Part shown: positions 11,861 to 27,200 of the stretch, in pieces
Layout of the letters: each line of letters opens with the position of its first letter
Position numbering within the stretch: position 1 is the stretch's first letter
NCBI GenBank assembly: GCA_027886175.1
Contig: JAJNNQ010000013.1
Coordinates: forward strand, 8,318,501 to 8,382,500
DNA length: 64,000 nt
Direction: 5' to 3'
From: Phylloscopus collybita
Taxonomy: Eukaryota > Chordata > Aves > Passeriformes > Phylloscopidae
Translations under genes and position numbers: made by a program
Notes under the pieces: model-generated
What the model saw: the letters and a program-made list of their open reading frames with translations, nothing else
What the model was told of the DNA's origin: nothing
Database searches by the model: none

Positions 11861-14475
11861 TTGCTGACCAACCTATCTGAAACTACTGCCTGAATCTGGA
11901 AAGTGGGAAGAATGAAAGGAAATTACAGAGAGGGAAGGGTGTGGAGGACTACATCTTATCAAGAACAGCATTTTTGTTCAGTCTCTGGCTTTGCAGATTA
12001 TTTTAAGCTGGACAGATGCAGAGTTTTAGCTAGCCAATTCAATTTCAAAAAAGACTTTTATCTTTCTTTACTGTTAATTGCACACATTTCCTTGCAGAGC
12101 ATGAGCCATTCTCTGTACAGTTAGCAGTAGCCTAAGGATGAAATCAATGTTAGTTTAAAAACCCCAAGTGTTTGGCCTTGCTGTCCAGGTACAGCTACAG
12201 CTGGACAAGCCATCCCAGAAGGCGTGTGTGCAAACGTGCTATTCTGGAATGAACCCATCAGCTCCTGTATACCAGAAATGTCAACATGGATTGGACATAA
12301 ATTGCTCTAAGTTGTATCATACACTTAGATAAACAAGGCCAGTATTTTCACCTGCTTTTCAAAAGCAGAAAAGGAACAGGAATTTTCCCTTAATTCTGCT
12401 GAGGGCAATCAGCCGCTGCCATTTTCTCAAGGTGCAGATGTACAAATGGGTTAATGGATGAACTTTATGTAATACTGATTGGGTTACTTCTTCATTTAAC
12501 TTAAATATATGTATGAATACCCAATGACATCTCTCTCAGTGAAAAGTCACATTTAAACTAGTTTCCACTTAAAGAATTAAATGGGATGATAAGACTGGAA
12601 ACACTTAAAACTAGCTTAGATTGGCCCAGCTTGTAAAAACTATTAATTCTCAAATCAATGCAGGTATCTGAGTTTTCTGTTTACACATATTCTGGATGTC
12701 TGACCAGCTTCTCACTGGGTTTTCTGTTAAGGTTACTAAGTAAGATCTCAAAGACCAGGCACCTAAAGGTAAACTATGTTCTTCAATGTTTGCATCATCT
12801 TAAAAGCAACAGGAGAATTCACTTTTACTCATGCTTAGTTTGTAGATGACTGAAAAAAAGATGCCGTTGAGAGAGAAATGTTTTGGTCTTCCAAATGAAG
12901 GATTATTCCATTACAGCATCTCCTTTCCCCATTTAAAGGTTGCTTGGGAGAAGCAATGTCCCTAACAAAGTCATCCCAACTGTGAAGGCATTCACAACTC
13001 TCCCCTCCTCAAACTCACACTTCCACTTAAAACAAAACCAAACCAGTGAAACTAATGCAAGCCTATAAACAGCTTATCAGATAACCATGAACTTGTTCTA
13101 ATGTTAACAAAAGATTTCTATTGAGAGTATTTCAGGTGTGAAAGGGAGATACAACATGTTTTAAACTGACATTTTCTAGTAAGAATTTATTTTTCTGAAG
13201 AGAAATTACACTGGGCTCCTTTGGATTTTTTTTTCTTTTTTGTTTATCAATTGCCCTTTGCAAATTAAGCTCATTCTAAGAGGTATGCTGAATTAAACAA
13301 GGTTCTTAGTTAGAGCATAAGCTTTGGAATTTAAACATTCTGCTAAGTGCAAATTCCTTATGTTTAAAGTACATACTCTGTAGGTCTACAAAACACACAA
13401 AAAATCTTAAAGTCTTTCAACCATTTCTCAGAAAGCGGCCACTAAAAAAAAAAAAAAGGAAGAATCCTAAAAGCAGTTTCATCAGTAGGAAGACAAAGAG
13501 ATACAATATCTTTGTGGATTCTTGGTAAAACTTGTTATTCCCTTATTTCATTGGACCAAGAGAAAACTGAACAACAGGACAGTTCCTTTGCCATCACAGA
13601 CTTTGGAATCAGACTTTTTATGGTATTTACTTGAAAAAGCCATATGGATAAAGTCAACGGCTCTGAAATGGGGAAGACCAAAAATGGGAAAACAGAATAA
13701 AGAAAACAAATTTCAAGTTTGACACAGAAGAAAACTAAACCTTTAATCCACAATCTCATGCCAAGCACAACACAAGCTCTCCTAAGAGCCTTCACTAGCA
13801 AAGAGCTTAAAGAAAACAATATATGTCTCAGCTCAACACAATCCTACCTATCTCTTTCTCTTCCTGTGACTGAAGAGAAACATCTCTATTTGCCTGGAAG
13901 CCTTACCAGCACACTGTCTGTGCAAAGGCAGCACATACAGAGGTATGGATCTCTCTGATAGTATTTGAATCCTCCACAGCACCACTGCATCTTGCAAGGG
14001 GGGAAGAGAAGGAGTTCTTGATCTTTCTTGCAAAAAATCCTTCTCTGTATAAAAGGGGTTTCAAGAGGTAGTATTTCCCCAGTGTTCAATCATAGAACAC
14101 CGCTGTTCATATACCAAAAGGTAGGGGGGGAAAAAGCATAACTTGTACAACTAAGAATATCTTGCAAGCACAATGTTGGGACCAAAGAAACATCTTCAAG
14201 ATGACACAGTTATAATGGTTTAGGGAGGAAAAGGCTAATCCACTAGTGCTGTCTATTAGTGACATTAGCAACTACCCTTCTTCACTGGCCAGTCCTGCAT
14301 GAAGAACAAGAGCAGATTCACACTGTGATATGCAGCATAGAATTGCTTCTGATTTTTAAAGAAACTTTTTTAGTTTCTGCATAGAATAAAAACTTTCCCT
14401 ATGAATTTAAATCACCTGGTGCAAATAAAAATTTGTGCCTTTCCAAACCAGTAATTTTCCAAACTAGTAAGTTTC

Positions 14476-14536
14476 TTGTTGTTGTTGTTTTGGGGGTTTT
14501 TGTTTTGTTTGGTTTTGTTTTGTTTTTGGTTTTTTT
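14476..14536. repeat. G/T-only low-complexity tract
   Basis: Sixty-one nucleotides with only G and T, made of GTT and GTTTT units. It is the reverse complement in style of the A/C-only tracts found elsewhere in the window (35.1, 53.5 and 55.9 kb). Confidence 0.85.
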
Positions 14537-17500
14537 ATGAGACATTACAGTGAAACCAGGTCAAACCACTACTACACAAAAAGCAAATTAAGTAATATTT
14601 CACACGTTTTCCAAACCTAAAACCAAAAGAAGCTGGAAACACAAAAATTCTTCCTCGGTTCTCCTAAAGTCAGCTAGGGCTGGTAAGATATTTCATTGCT
14701 AGTAATTTTAAAAAATAGACTGAAAGGATCAAGGGAAGCTGAGCTGCTTGGTGTTTCGTGAGGAAGAGGCCACACAGCAGAAGCTGCTTTGTGAGACAGA
14801 GGGCACTGCTCCAGTCACTGGGCATTCTCATACTTTCTTAAATTTATTTGAAGGCCAGAAGTGACGAAAAGCTCATAAATAATTAAGGCCAATATAACTC
14901 TCAGGCCATTTCCAAGTAGGTGACTCTCTGCTCTATTACAAACAACAGGTACAGACTGTACTACATTTAAAGGTGCATAAAAAAAGAATAAATATCATGT
15001 GATACGAAATGCACTTAAAGCAGAACGCTTTCCTTCACTTGGTTTGCTTTTGTACGTAATTTCTGAAACTCCAGGAAGAAAGCAATTATGTCAAACTGCA
15101 GCCTGTGTTTACCAACAGCACCTGGCAGCTCTCCAGCATTCCTGGCACTGCAGGAGCAGCAGCACACCTAAGGGAAGTATGTAACCCTGGGCTGGGCACA
15201 GACCGCAGCACGGCATGGCAGCTGCAAGTGCGTGCTGGCCTGCAGTTTTAGGGAAGAGTAAAAATAACAGGGCATGGGAGACCAGGTCTGAAACAACCCA
15301 TCTCCATCTAGCTGAGTTGTGTCTAAAAGAGGAGATCTCTCTCCCTGTGAAACAGCTTTCTCTCCCTTGAGTGCTCTCATGGGAGAGTTTCATGCAGGTA
15401 GAGCACAGCAAGGAACGTTTCTGTGCCTAACAAGGTGGCTGTATCCCACCCAGTTATGGGTGGAAATCCCATAGAGCCTGAAACTCTCAGAGTCTCATCT
15501 CTGGACAGATGAAAGGGGGTTTTAACCCTTACATAATAACAAGCCTTCTGCTGCAAGGCCACTGTCTTCAACTACTTGTTTATACAGCCCCTCTCGAGAC
15601 ATAGGCCTCATTTTCAGGCATTTAAATCTCCTTAAAAAATCTTGCAGGCAGGAATTTAAATATTTCCCTAATTTAAACAATAATACAACTATTAACACTC
15701 TCACCTCTACATTCTGGAAAAGGAGTCAAACTACAAATTACAAATTAGTTTTGGAACTAATACTTTATGCAGAACTTTCAGAGTCTGTAAGCATCTGGAG
15801 ATCCCATATCTGTGTGCACAAACAGATGCCAAGGCTTCTCTAGGACCCTGAGCTCAGAAGACAACTGCTACTGTTACTACTACTGTGAGTCATCAGACAA
15901 CAATATGCAGCAGCCAAACATCAAAAAGCCATCTCAGTTAGCATTTCTACTTTCCCAGTCCAATCACAGTTTTCCCTTTTCCAGAAAACTTGCATTCTCC
16001 ATCAGATCCACCTCTGTGGTAACAGATCTTTTTTGATCTAAGCTGTGTGTTTCCACTGTATCCAACTTGGGTCAGCTTCCGGTTTGAGTAGTCCAACTAA
16101 AACATCTAGAGAGGTTTAAATAAAGTCAAAGTAACAACTTCAATTCAAACTAGTTAGAATTCTGCCCTTTCCTCTCCTTTGTGGCAGTACCCAAGAGAGT
16201 ACATACTCAATAATTCTGAAGCACACAGAGATTACTACATGAACCACTTGTTACTCCCTCCCTGTCTCCCCTGCTAAAGTACCACACTTTTAGTGCAAAC
16301 ACACCTTTTTTGTGCATCCACAGAACTATGCAGTTTTGTGGGAACAAATCTGTTAGGCAGCACCTAAGTCCTCTTCTCTGACAAGGTCCACAGGTACCAA
16401 GTATTTCTATTTGTATCCAACAAAGTTTCCATGGCAGACAAGATGTGAACTTCCCAAAGTGCAAATTAGCACCTTATCCATTACTTCCTTACTTACCACT
16501 CCAGAATACCCACAGCAATTTAACAGATCTTTCTAAGGCAACTACTGATGGAGAGCTCTTTTTGAGGTAGTCTAAGCATTCAAGTTAGGAGTAACATCTG
16601 CATAAAGTGACATACCTACATGATGCTTGCATTGTCATTGTGATCGATTTTAATCCACATTGTATCAGTAACAAAGGTGGATTTACCACTCCCCTTGTAG
16701 AACTTTGTGTTCTAAAGTTAAAAAATAAGACAAAAACAACCTACCGAATCGAAATGCTAGACTTCAGTCCTTTTCCCTTCCAAATAGGAAATGCTGCCTG
16801 TCCATGCCAGGTGTCTGCAGCAGCTCCACCTCTCTGCCAAGGCAGGGTTTAGGTCTGCAGGGTACAGCAGTTAACCATTTACAACCCTCTCACACCTTGG
16901 CTATATTACTGCAAGACCTCAAATTAGATACAGCCAAGAGCCTGGATGGCACCTGTCCAAGGACGCAGTTTTGTACCTGAGGCAATCTCATTTAAGAGCT
17001 CACTTCTGCCAGGAATGCAGAGAGGTCCTGATCTCCTCTCCCTCCCTTAATTCCAGAGCACATTACAACTTGTCCTGTGCCAGCTCTGAAAATCTTCTGG
17101 AACCTCCTCCTGATTTAGCCACCTCACCTCCCTAACTCAGTAAGAGAATATGATTTTTTCAGCTTGGTTAGTTAGTTTAGATAGCTCACAGCAGAACCCA
17201 GAGTGAGTAGCTCATCTGGCAGAAGGAAAAAAAGAATCACACAGCTCAGAGAAGTAAAAATAAGAGCAATTCTGCCTTAATTGACAGCAGTTGGTCAGGT
17301 CTGGAGAGCAGTTTGTGAAATCACAGCCCAAGGAAGGCTCCTGGTCTCAGCACGCAACGGAGTTCCCCAGAACACATCCCCATTATTCCTGTCTTACAAG
17401 GCTATGTTGGAATCAAAGTTGCTTTATCTGAAATAACCAGGTGATTCAAACTGCACTATTTTTTTTGTCCCCCACCCCACCCCCTATATGCTATACAGAA

Positions 17501-20500
17501 TATAGCATTCTGTAATTGAATGTCTGTAAGAGGAGTTAATATTGCAACATCTCTATGTGTTGTGTTTTCCGCATGGGACAAGCCGTTCAGAAGAGGAGAA
17601 GCAAGACCAAGACCAGCACTCTGGTATTTTGGCACATCTTTCTTTCAGACCTGGAACTACAACTGGTCTGTAAGTGCCACACTTCAGAAAAGGCATGAGG
17701 TCCTGCAGCCTAAATTTTCACTGAGCACTTCCTAGCAATCAAAGATCAGGAAAGCCTAATCACTATTGTAAGAGTCAACTATTTAAAATCCATTATAATC
17801 AAGTGACTTTAAAATGTCTGAGAATATTTGACAGAATTCTTCACCTTTGTCCCTATTTTACCCCTACTGGCTACAATTAGTAGCAACATAGTATTGGTGC
17901 CATTTACTTTTCTTCCTAGTTAGTTAGCTTTCTAAAGATTTTTGACTCCTTCAGACTTGCTGGAGCTACAGTGATTTTAAAGAGATTACATTTCCTGCTA
18001 AATGTGATTGATGGGCCCGCAAAAACATTATAAAAACAATGAATGATACGCTTAGTAAAAACCACCAAAAAAGTCTTACAGCATGTTTCATTATTCTCTC
18101 ATGTTACAAAGAAAGACATGAGTGAAACTAAGAAGTTCTAAACACAGGATAACACGAACAGCAGAGTCGATAGCTCTTGCAGATCCAAGTATCAGACAGG
18201 GGGTAAAATTATATACCCTAGAGCATTCTCACTAGTTAAACATCCACTAGCACAAACTGGTACCAGTTGGTGTATAATTTTAAATAATGCAATAATAACT
18301 TAATTAAAAAGAAAGACACAAAAGTTCAAACATTACCTATCCTGCTTTAATGAAAAAAAAATCTATCCTCAAGAGGTGGCTGCAGTTTCACTTCTGTACT
18401 GGGATTTTGCAATGGAACAATTACAAGAGAGCACTTGGAGATTAGGAAGCAAATAACCACACTGCTCATGAGACTGAAAGATCTGCCTACAGTGCATTAC
18501 ATGGCTCTGGTGTCAGATGGAGGCTGGAAGCTGCCTACCTGGTCTCACATGATGCTGTTTTCAGCTGAGATCCTGCTGGGGAGGTGTGTTACTGCAGCAA
18601 AATATGGTCTTACGTATTTAATTAAGGTCTGATGTTTCTGCTCCTTCCTTTCTTCTGATTTTAAAATGGCTTATGCAAGTGATTTTTTACAATTTCTGCT
18701 TGGTGGTAATGCTTGTGTACCTTCCATTCTTCTTAATTTTTTTAAATATCCATCTATCTGTATATGGAAGATTGTAAAGTCTTTCAAATAAACAGAAACT
18801 GGGAAAACCTGGGTTACAACTACGGATTTCTAAAATGTATCACATTACCTCCAACTCTTGCAAAAGTCAAAAAGGTATTTGTTTCACATAAGGACGTTGC
18901 AACATATGTGGATTCCTTGGCCTACCAGGAAAAAAAAATGTTTTCTTAATATGTACAGCTGGGGGAGAGGGTAAAGATCAAAAAGAAGCACTGAATTTGC
19001 AACATCTCAAATGTTAACAATGTGGTGGCCACTCTAAACTGCCAACCTGCCCTTCTCCTTGCAGGAACAAAATCCAGTCCCGCTCCCACTGATGTCAGTG
19101 AGAAGACTGGCACCAAATAAAGCAAGACCCATGTCTGCAGACTTGCAGTAAGAATAAAACTTTGTTCAGTTTCTTGAAGCTTAGAACAATGGTCTGCTCT
19201 CCTGCAGAGGCTCAATTAGTCCCATTCACGTATTAGGTAATGAACAGAGATACTGCAATGGAGGAGAAGTGGCTGCAGGCAAGCAAGCAATGAGAGCCAA
19301 GAGTGAGAGGGTGAAAGAAACAGGAGTGGGGGAGAGAGAGAAGAAAAAATAAAGTTAAAAAGGCATGCACACTGTCAATCCCAAACCACAACCAGGCACA
19401 TTTAGTTACACAAGTACATACTTCACACAAGATCATAACATGAACTTCTGAACTTGCACAGAAAAAAGCCTCTCTGCTACTTAATGCATTAAAACATCAA
19501 TGCTACAAAATGCTGAAAAAATTCCTTCAAGTTGTATCAAAGGAGGATTATATTGTGGGCACATGCATGAAGAAAGCAAATCTGTTATCTTTACTGAATA
19601 TAGGCCCTGATGTAAATCACACAGCCACAGCCTGTGAATAACTGCATTTGTTTCAACAGCAAAACACCTCATCTGAAATAGAGAATAGCTGCCGGAAATG
19701 AGCTAATGGTACTTTTCTTTCTGTATTAAAGGATTATTTTCCAGTGCCCACTGTGTGGGCTTAAACACTAGACTGAAACAGTCAAAATACTTAGAAGTAA
19801 GATTTATGGCTAAAAAGGGGGAGGCTAGGGGGGAACCTTCTTTGAAGTGATTGACTTCTTTGACCGGTGTCTCAGAATTACAAGGCTACAAAAGAACCCC
19901 TCTCTGTGAGCAGCCCCCTGCATTCTTCCTTCATCTCTGTGGCAGATCATATTGATAAACAAGATTTGAAAATAATTACCTGGGAATCACAGTGCAGAAT
20001 AGCACATAGTAACTGAGATACTATGAACAACAAATGTCTTTTTATTTTCTAGTAATTTTTAATAGAAAAACTCTTATACCTCAAAAACTACTTCAGCCAT
20101 CAACATTAATCCTTCAGCACTACTATGTTTTTCAAAAGGTTTCAAATGAGCTTGAGAGAAAAGTCAGGAATTTACTTCCACAGCATTCCAAAAAGTGTTG
20201 CTAATTACATTGATAGAGGAAGAAATTTTACCAACTGGAACCCCATATCCTTGCATTATACAAAAGAAAAAAAAAATCCTTTTTTAGTTGCAGCAGTGCT
20301 CTAACATTGGTTTAGACTGGATGCTTATTTCCTCTAACATATTATTTGTCATTAATTCTACTCAAGAGAACAGCTTTGCACTGAAGGCTAGTAAAACTGT
20401 ATCAGTTTTGGAGTGCAAAATGCATGCTGCAGCTTTATACACAAACCCACTGTAATAAATTCTGAAAACTGTGGCATGCCATTCTTTGTTCACCTTTCTA

Positions 20501-20873
20501 AACAGTACTTTGATAATCACTTTACAACCTTGCACCGTAAGTCTGCACAAAATACTCATCCTTTAACATATGATGATAGCTTTATTTGGAATCATATCTG
20601 AGGTTATCAGCTTTTAATAAGATTATAGCATGATTCTTGTTAACCACCCCTGTTAGAGAAAGTAGTTGCTTTGTAACACTTCTGAATGAAAAACTGGTTT
20701 GCAGAATATTTTACTTTGTCATGAGGTGAAAAGAAATCCTTCTTTAAAATGAACCATCTCTATTTCTTGCTCAGATTAATCCATTTTTATGTTAACATTT
20801 TAGCATACGATTGGAGCAATAAAGGTCAAAATTGATTTGTAAACTTGTGACCCTCTGTAGCTCCTGTAATAGA

Positions 20874-20915
20874 CTTTGTATATTAAAATGAAGGCTTTGT
20901 ATATTAAAATGGAGA
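20874..20915. repeat. 21-bp tandem duplication
   Basis: Two adjacent copies of a 21-bp unit containing CTTTGTATATTAAAATG, differing only near the end of the unit. It lies within PTPN14 intron 1. Confidence 0.85.
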
Positions 20916-23900
20916 GACACAAAAACCATCAAAACAGAACATTAACATTTTCTTGTTTTGCTGTTCTTTGCAAGCAATTCCGCTTTGAAACACGGGAGTT
21001 AGTCTGACTTCTGGTTCTCAAATGAAAAGCAGCAAGGTTAGTCTAAATTTAAATTGCACAATTTATTAAAATAGCCTGGATCTAAGCACAACTTGCACAA
21101 AATCAAAACACCTTCTATGCAACCACAGGTAGGTGTATTTATTGTATGTTCATTTCAAAGTGGCACAAATAGGCCTTTGATCCACTGGATCCACTGCAGT
21201 GGCCATTGAAGTTCTACAGGCAAAGAAAAATACTATATATAGGCTATGTAAGTTTATTTTCTTCTAAGTACAAAACCTAAACACTAAAAGAGAAGGAGGT
21301 GGAGTAAAATAAATAATAATTAAAGAGTCTGTTTGTATGCATCAGGTTGTCTTATTTGTTATCACATAACTGGACTCGCAGAAGCCTGAGATGATGAGGC
21401 GCCCCTAAGACTTACACTCAGTTTAACTGCAACACAGACAAAAGCAAGAGAAGAAACAAGGAACAAAAATAAGAAGTGGAGAAAGCCCATATGGTACAGC
21501 CCTCCCTGTAATCCTGTCCCTGGTTAGCAAGTTGGAAGCATTTCATTTCTCTGACTTCAAGCCTGATATTCACATTCCTCTGTGGCTTAATGTGGACATG
21601 GTCTACAGACTGCAACTCATGTCTTAAAGGAGCTAAATGATTTAGCACAGCAAGCCCATAAACTGCAAGAAGGATAGCAAGAAACCTTATATTTCCATCC
21701 ACTTTGCAGAAAAAGGAAATTACATTTCTTCTAGTTCTGTTGCAAAGTAGGTAATGCTGTGTGGATGTAGTGATTGCCTTTACAAAAGTGAGCAAAATCT
21801 GTCCTTGGCCGTTGTGAAGACACTCAAGCCTCCTGAAGTGCTGTTAAGTGTGGCCAGCACTCCTGGGAAATCAAACAAGCTGTACCAACACTGTGGGAGT
21901 GAGACAAGTCTCCAACTTCAGCCTTTCTAAAAGCAGTGCAAAGTGGCAACGGGCTGAACAGAGATGAAATAGCAAAGATGTGACACCAGTGTGCATTTCA
22001 TTCAACAATTTACCACAAAAACAAGCCCGTGCTAACATGAATTCCTATAATCATGGAATAGAAAGTTGCTCTATGTGATGAAAAAAATGGAGAAGACCAA
22101 ACCATGTCTGATGCTGTCTCACAGCAACATCTACTGCACAAGAGACACACCATTGTCAGTAGGAAAGCAAAGGGAAATGCTCCCCACTAAGTGGCCACAG
22201 CTCTGCAATTCCACCCAAGCTGTTTATTTATTGCTGCTAAAGTTCAGCATTCCCATTTGCAGATGCGAAGTTCTTGGTCAAACTTGCCAAGAATTAACTG
22301 ACATGCCTTTTTTATAAAATGATTAGCTGTGCTTTTGAAAGAGTTACTAAGGACCAAAGGGTCACAGGGTAATTATTTACAGAATGGATGCCAGGGATGA
22401 AGTGACAGATAAAACCATTACAAAGATCAATGCAGAGTAAGGAATGAGAAATTCCTGCAATTTATTTTCTATCACTGTGAAGTGTGATCCAGAGAGAGCA
22501 CCAGCTCTGCTTCTTTATAGTGATAGACTATGACTCAAGATCTTTAATTCTCCATTTCCATCTTCATAATGGATCTATTCAAGAAGGTAAAAAAAGATGA
22601 AATCAAGCCCACCACACAGCAGGTAGTGATCATGAAGAAGTGATGTTGCCTTACTTTGGTTTGGAAGGTAACCAGCCCAATTGTGACAGAAACGAAGTGT
22701 TTCAGCTAAATAAAAGCTGTGGTTGCAGTACAAACCACTGCCTTCAGCATAGGGAGGGTTTACAACCTGCTTTTCTGGGAGGGTGACTGGAGGCAGCACA
22801 GTTCAGCCATGACTCTCTAAGAGGGAACAGGATCATTGGAAAAGAGTTTTAAGAATCCTTGTGAAAGACAGAACAGCTCATATCTTCCCCAGCCACTCCC
22901 CCACTGCAGAATACAGGACACTCAGTCCAGAAGCATTTTCAGTGCCTAAATATAACACAGACATTCACATAGCATAAGTAGCAGAATCCTTCTGAAGGGC
23001 TGTCTTCACAACAACCTCCATTTTTCAGTAGGGCTAGAGTTCAAAGTCATATACTGGCATGTCAAATTCCGGATATCCTCCTAAGAAAAATGAGTTTATT
23101 TTTATTATACCTGTCTATTTTTATAAAGTTTCTGGACACAAGAAACATTAACTGTGCTTAATTAATACTCGTACACCTTCATATTTCTCCTTGGACACAA
23201 GCCAAGAAGATATGATGGAATATGATCCTATCCTTATGGTATTTCATAACATCAGTTTTCATTGGCAACCATTAAATACATACCCCAAATGAAGCTGCTA
23301 GATTTTTTCAGTATTTTTCCTAAGCTTTGATATATAAACTTGTAAAAGTAAAAAATAGCTGACCCTTAATATTACAGTTCATGCCAAAAATAATATGAAG
23401 CTATTAGAATCACAAAACCTAGAATTTAATTAGAAAATGAATGCTGCAAAATATCCAAGCATAAGCATTATGATTATATCAAGAAAGAGTAAGCAAAAAA
23501 AAAAGTTTAGTTTTGAAGAAAAGCTAACCTGCTACTCGTGATGGACAAATTTCAAACCCCTTGTTTCTATCTCTAAACACTCCAGTAAACCAAACATTTT
23601 AATTGGCAGTAGGATATATGTACTGGCAGATATATGTCTTCTGACAGTGACATGGACAGCTCTAAATATACCACCAGTAGATTTTTTCACAAGAGAAATT
23701 CAAAAAATAAACTAGTAGAGCCAAAAGACCAAGTTCATATTGCTGGAACCTTCTTCAGGTCACTGGGCTATATAAGTAAGACTCAGATAGCACCCCCTCA
23801 CTACTATGACTTATGAAAGTACTTAGCCTGACACTAGGAAAAAAACCAGACACTATTTATTTAGATAATTTGAAGTTAGAATGAGAATTTCATTTGCAGA

Positions 23901-24181
23901 GGAGGGAAAAACATCACTGGAATAAAGTGGAAAGAGAGTAGGGAGAAAAAGAAAAAAGATTGGCAAAGATAAGCAAAGAGCATAGAGAAAACATTTTTTC
24001 AGTGCAGATAGAAAAGGGAAAAAAGCTTTCCAGCTGTTGACCAATTTATATAAGTTTTAAAAATGTTCTGAAGAAGTAAAACAGTGAGTGGCATGAATTT
24101 CATATAACATACATAACTCAGAAGAACATTCTTCTAAACTTCTTTGCCTATTCAGACTGCACTTTTTCCCACTGCAAGCAA

Positions 24182-24213
<32 letters not shown>

Positions 24214-27200
24214 GCAGAGAGCCAGTAAAAAGCAACCCTAACTCATCTAACTTGTGTTCTAAACATAAAAAATGAACAAAAATCTGGGTCTCATATTACT
24301 GATCAAAAAGAAATCTAGAAACCACCTCAATCCTAATTTATGTTTTAGTTCCTTCAGTAGAGAGGTCCAACATAACTACTCACCACCCCTTCTCAAGAGT
24401 CATGCTCATCCTTTTATGTGCATTATTACTCAAGACAACAGATGAGAGCAATTAAACCATTCCATGAAAATAAGTTCACATTTGCATATTGCTATCATCT
24501 TGCACCTCACAGATGTGAGAATTATACATTTTTCTCATCTGTACACAAATATTACAGCAGTTCCAAAAAGTCAGAAAGATGAATTATCCCATTCTGGAAT
24601 CAAGTCTGCCTGCAACCCTAGACGTCAAATAGCTTCCCAGTTTCTCACCTTGCTTTTCCTCAGAACAGTCTTTGTGCTTCTTAAGGGGTTCTAGAAAACA
24701 AAATTACCTACTTTCATAGGCAAGAAAAGTAATAATGCAATACACAATTTTCTTCCACTACTACAGCTACCTGTGAAATCTTAAGTAATTGCCAATGAGA
24801 CAAGTTTATCTGTGGTCTTGAGAAAAGAAGGGAGATACCGAAGCAAGAACACCTAAATTGAATAATGGTCCACACAGCTGAGGAGGTTTCAACACCTCCT
24901 TTCAGCTGGAGAAAGAAGACAGGAATTATATAAAAGACCTCAAGTGGTATAAAAACTATGTGCCTTAGCTGTATCTCATATATAGTTAGCTTGCCTTCAC
25001 AGAGTGGTACCCTGAATACAACACAATGAAAACAGAGGAAGAGTCTGGCTATAGAAACCAGTATAAAAGTGTTTTTGTAAGTATTGTTTTCTTTCTACAG
25101 AACTAAGAGTGAAATACTCCATACGACATTTTATTCTCCTGTAAACGAAGGATACAACATGCAGATTTCCTGTAGTGGAACACACTTTTCTTTTCCATGT
25201 GCAATTTAAACTGGCAAGTTTAAACAGAGAAAAATATTGTATGTATCCATGGATATCTAATTTTAGAAAGACAAACAATTCTCCTGCTCCAGCACCAGGG
25301 GGGAAAATGGTAAGAAAGAAATAGTTAGTACAAGTCTTAAGGAAAGGAGCTATGACAATATGTGATGTGCACAGAACATAGTAAAGACTGGGTTGGGTAA
25401 GTGCCCATGAGGAAAGCAAAGCTTTTGTGTGTTCTGCATCTGACAGGGACAGGCTACAGTTAAAGCCATCACATCTTACTGCCAGCCTGATACACTACTT
25501 TTTCTCCAGTGGAAAAGCTTTGAGAAGGTTGATGCCTTTAGGGCCTTTTTGGCCATTGTCAAGCCCCGTGTCACATTAGCAAGCACAGAGATTGGCATTA
25601 TGATGGTTCCATAAAAGCAACTGTAAAGTCTGCTTGCAATTTATACACTCTATTTTCCAAAGTTGCTGTGGTTTTGGCTTACAGAATTTGGCCAGAACTC
25701 TTCAGAAATTCAACTGGGAAATTTTTCTTCCTATAAGCTGAAGTAGATGGAGATATACACAGTTTTATTGTATGCAAGCACATATTTATCACATATTATA
25801 GTTTGTGCTACTACAAAACAATAAAAGCCAGTATGTGAAATGTAAAGAAATATAAAGAAAAACATTCATGTTCATACAGAATCAGTGCGCTTTAATGAAG
25901 AGGCAAAACAACAAAGGCAAGCATCTAAAAAGAGAAAATGGGTAAAAGCCCTGGATGTTATGGGTTCTGGAGCAAAAGGCCAGACTCTCCTTAAAAATGG
26001 AGTGCCAGTGCTGGAAAGTTCATGCTAAAACCAAGACATGGCAAAGTCCCTGTATTTACCTTAGCCTAGGTAGCTGCTAAAGGTAGCAGCAAGGTAAAAC
26101 TCACTAGTCTCCAGTACCAGAAGAATTTATTCCTCAGAATTACAAACTGTCTAATTATCAAGTAAGCTAGCTAGGTACTTTCAATTATAAACAAGCACTG
26201 TAATTCAGGTATACCTTCAGGTTGTATTATGCCATTTATAAAACACTTTCATTCTTTAAATGTACGATTAACTAGGATCCATGAAAATAGATACTGCTAT
26301 CTCATCTTCAGAATTGAAGCCTGCCTTGCATTTCTGATTTTTTTTGTCCAGAATTATTGTACAGAAGTTTATCAATCCTCAAGGCATAGTGAATCCTATT
26401 TAAAATTTCCAGGTCATCTGAGCTTAAAAATTACATTTGTTTTCTTTCCCCAGCACTCGCTCTTAGAAACTCCCCACATGATTATACCAATAAGAAATCA
26501 ATTTTACAGTCTTGAGATGATCCTAAATGCTTGGTTTTGTTTACAATTAATGCTTGATTCTGTTAACAATATCATTAACAGTAGGCAAAAGAATGTTATT
26601 CATAAGGACAGAGAAATAAAAAATAATTGAATTATTACAAGGTCAAAAATATGACAGGGCTTGTGACTTTCTAAAGATGAAAAACAAAAAATTCATTGTT
26701 CAAACTGAGACACTGATAATGTTAAATCCTAAGAAATACATCTCTGTGGCCTTAAATACAATAAAATACTGTCCAGAAACGCACTTCTTGTTTAATCCAA
26801 TTTGCAATTCAATTATCTTGGTTAAAAAAACCCAAACATTACAATACACGTAACTAAAATTAACCTCATTGTTCATTAATACTAAACTTTACGTAGATGG
26901 TCTAAGGATAAAGTAACCACCCAAGGCCAACAGAAAAACAAAAGGCCAGAAAAAAAAGTAACAACGCTTTTTTTAAAGGGTAGTTTTGAAATTTACTATA
27001 AATACTAGAAATAGACACTGAACAATTACAGTTACAAATTTAGCTTGCCAAATTACCATTGCATTGCATAAATCCAGCAAGTCATGCTGGATCCCATGCA
27101 GGACACTAGCACCCCCATCCCAAAGTCCTACCAAGGCCTTTTAAAATACAGACCAACTGATTTCCCTCCTTTAACTCCCTTTGTGGTTCTTTGTTAGTGT

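Larger units (their letters stand above)
9995..20873 (-). other. PTPN14: PTPN14 intron 1, gene-proximal segment
   Basis: Intronic, AT-rich sequence with only short, unconvincing ORFs. It holds a probable MIR relic near 11.6 kb and a G/T-only tract near 14.5 kb. I recognised no RNA gene, pseudogene or alternative coding exon. Confidence 0.75.

Noticed and set aside
14085..14120. AATCATAGAACACC as another CR1 3' end
   Set aside because: Only about ten bases match the CR1 terminus, and the adjacent CR1 body sequence is missing.
24188..24220. T26 followed by GCAG, resembling a 3' splice site
   Set aside because: It is on the plus strand inside a minus-strand gene, and no coding or exon-like sequence follows.
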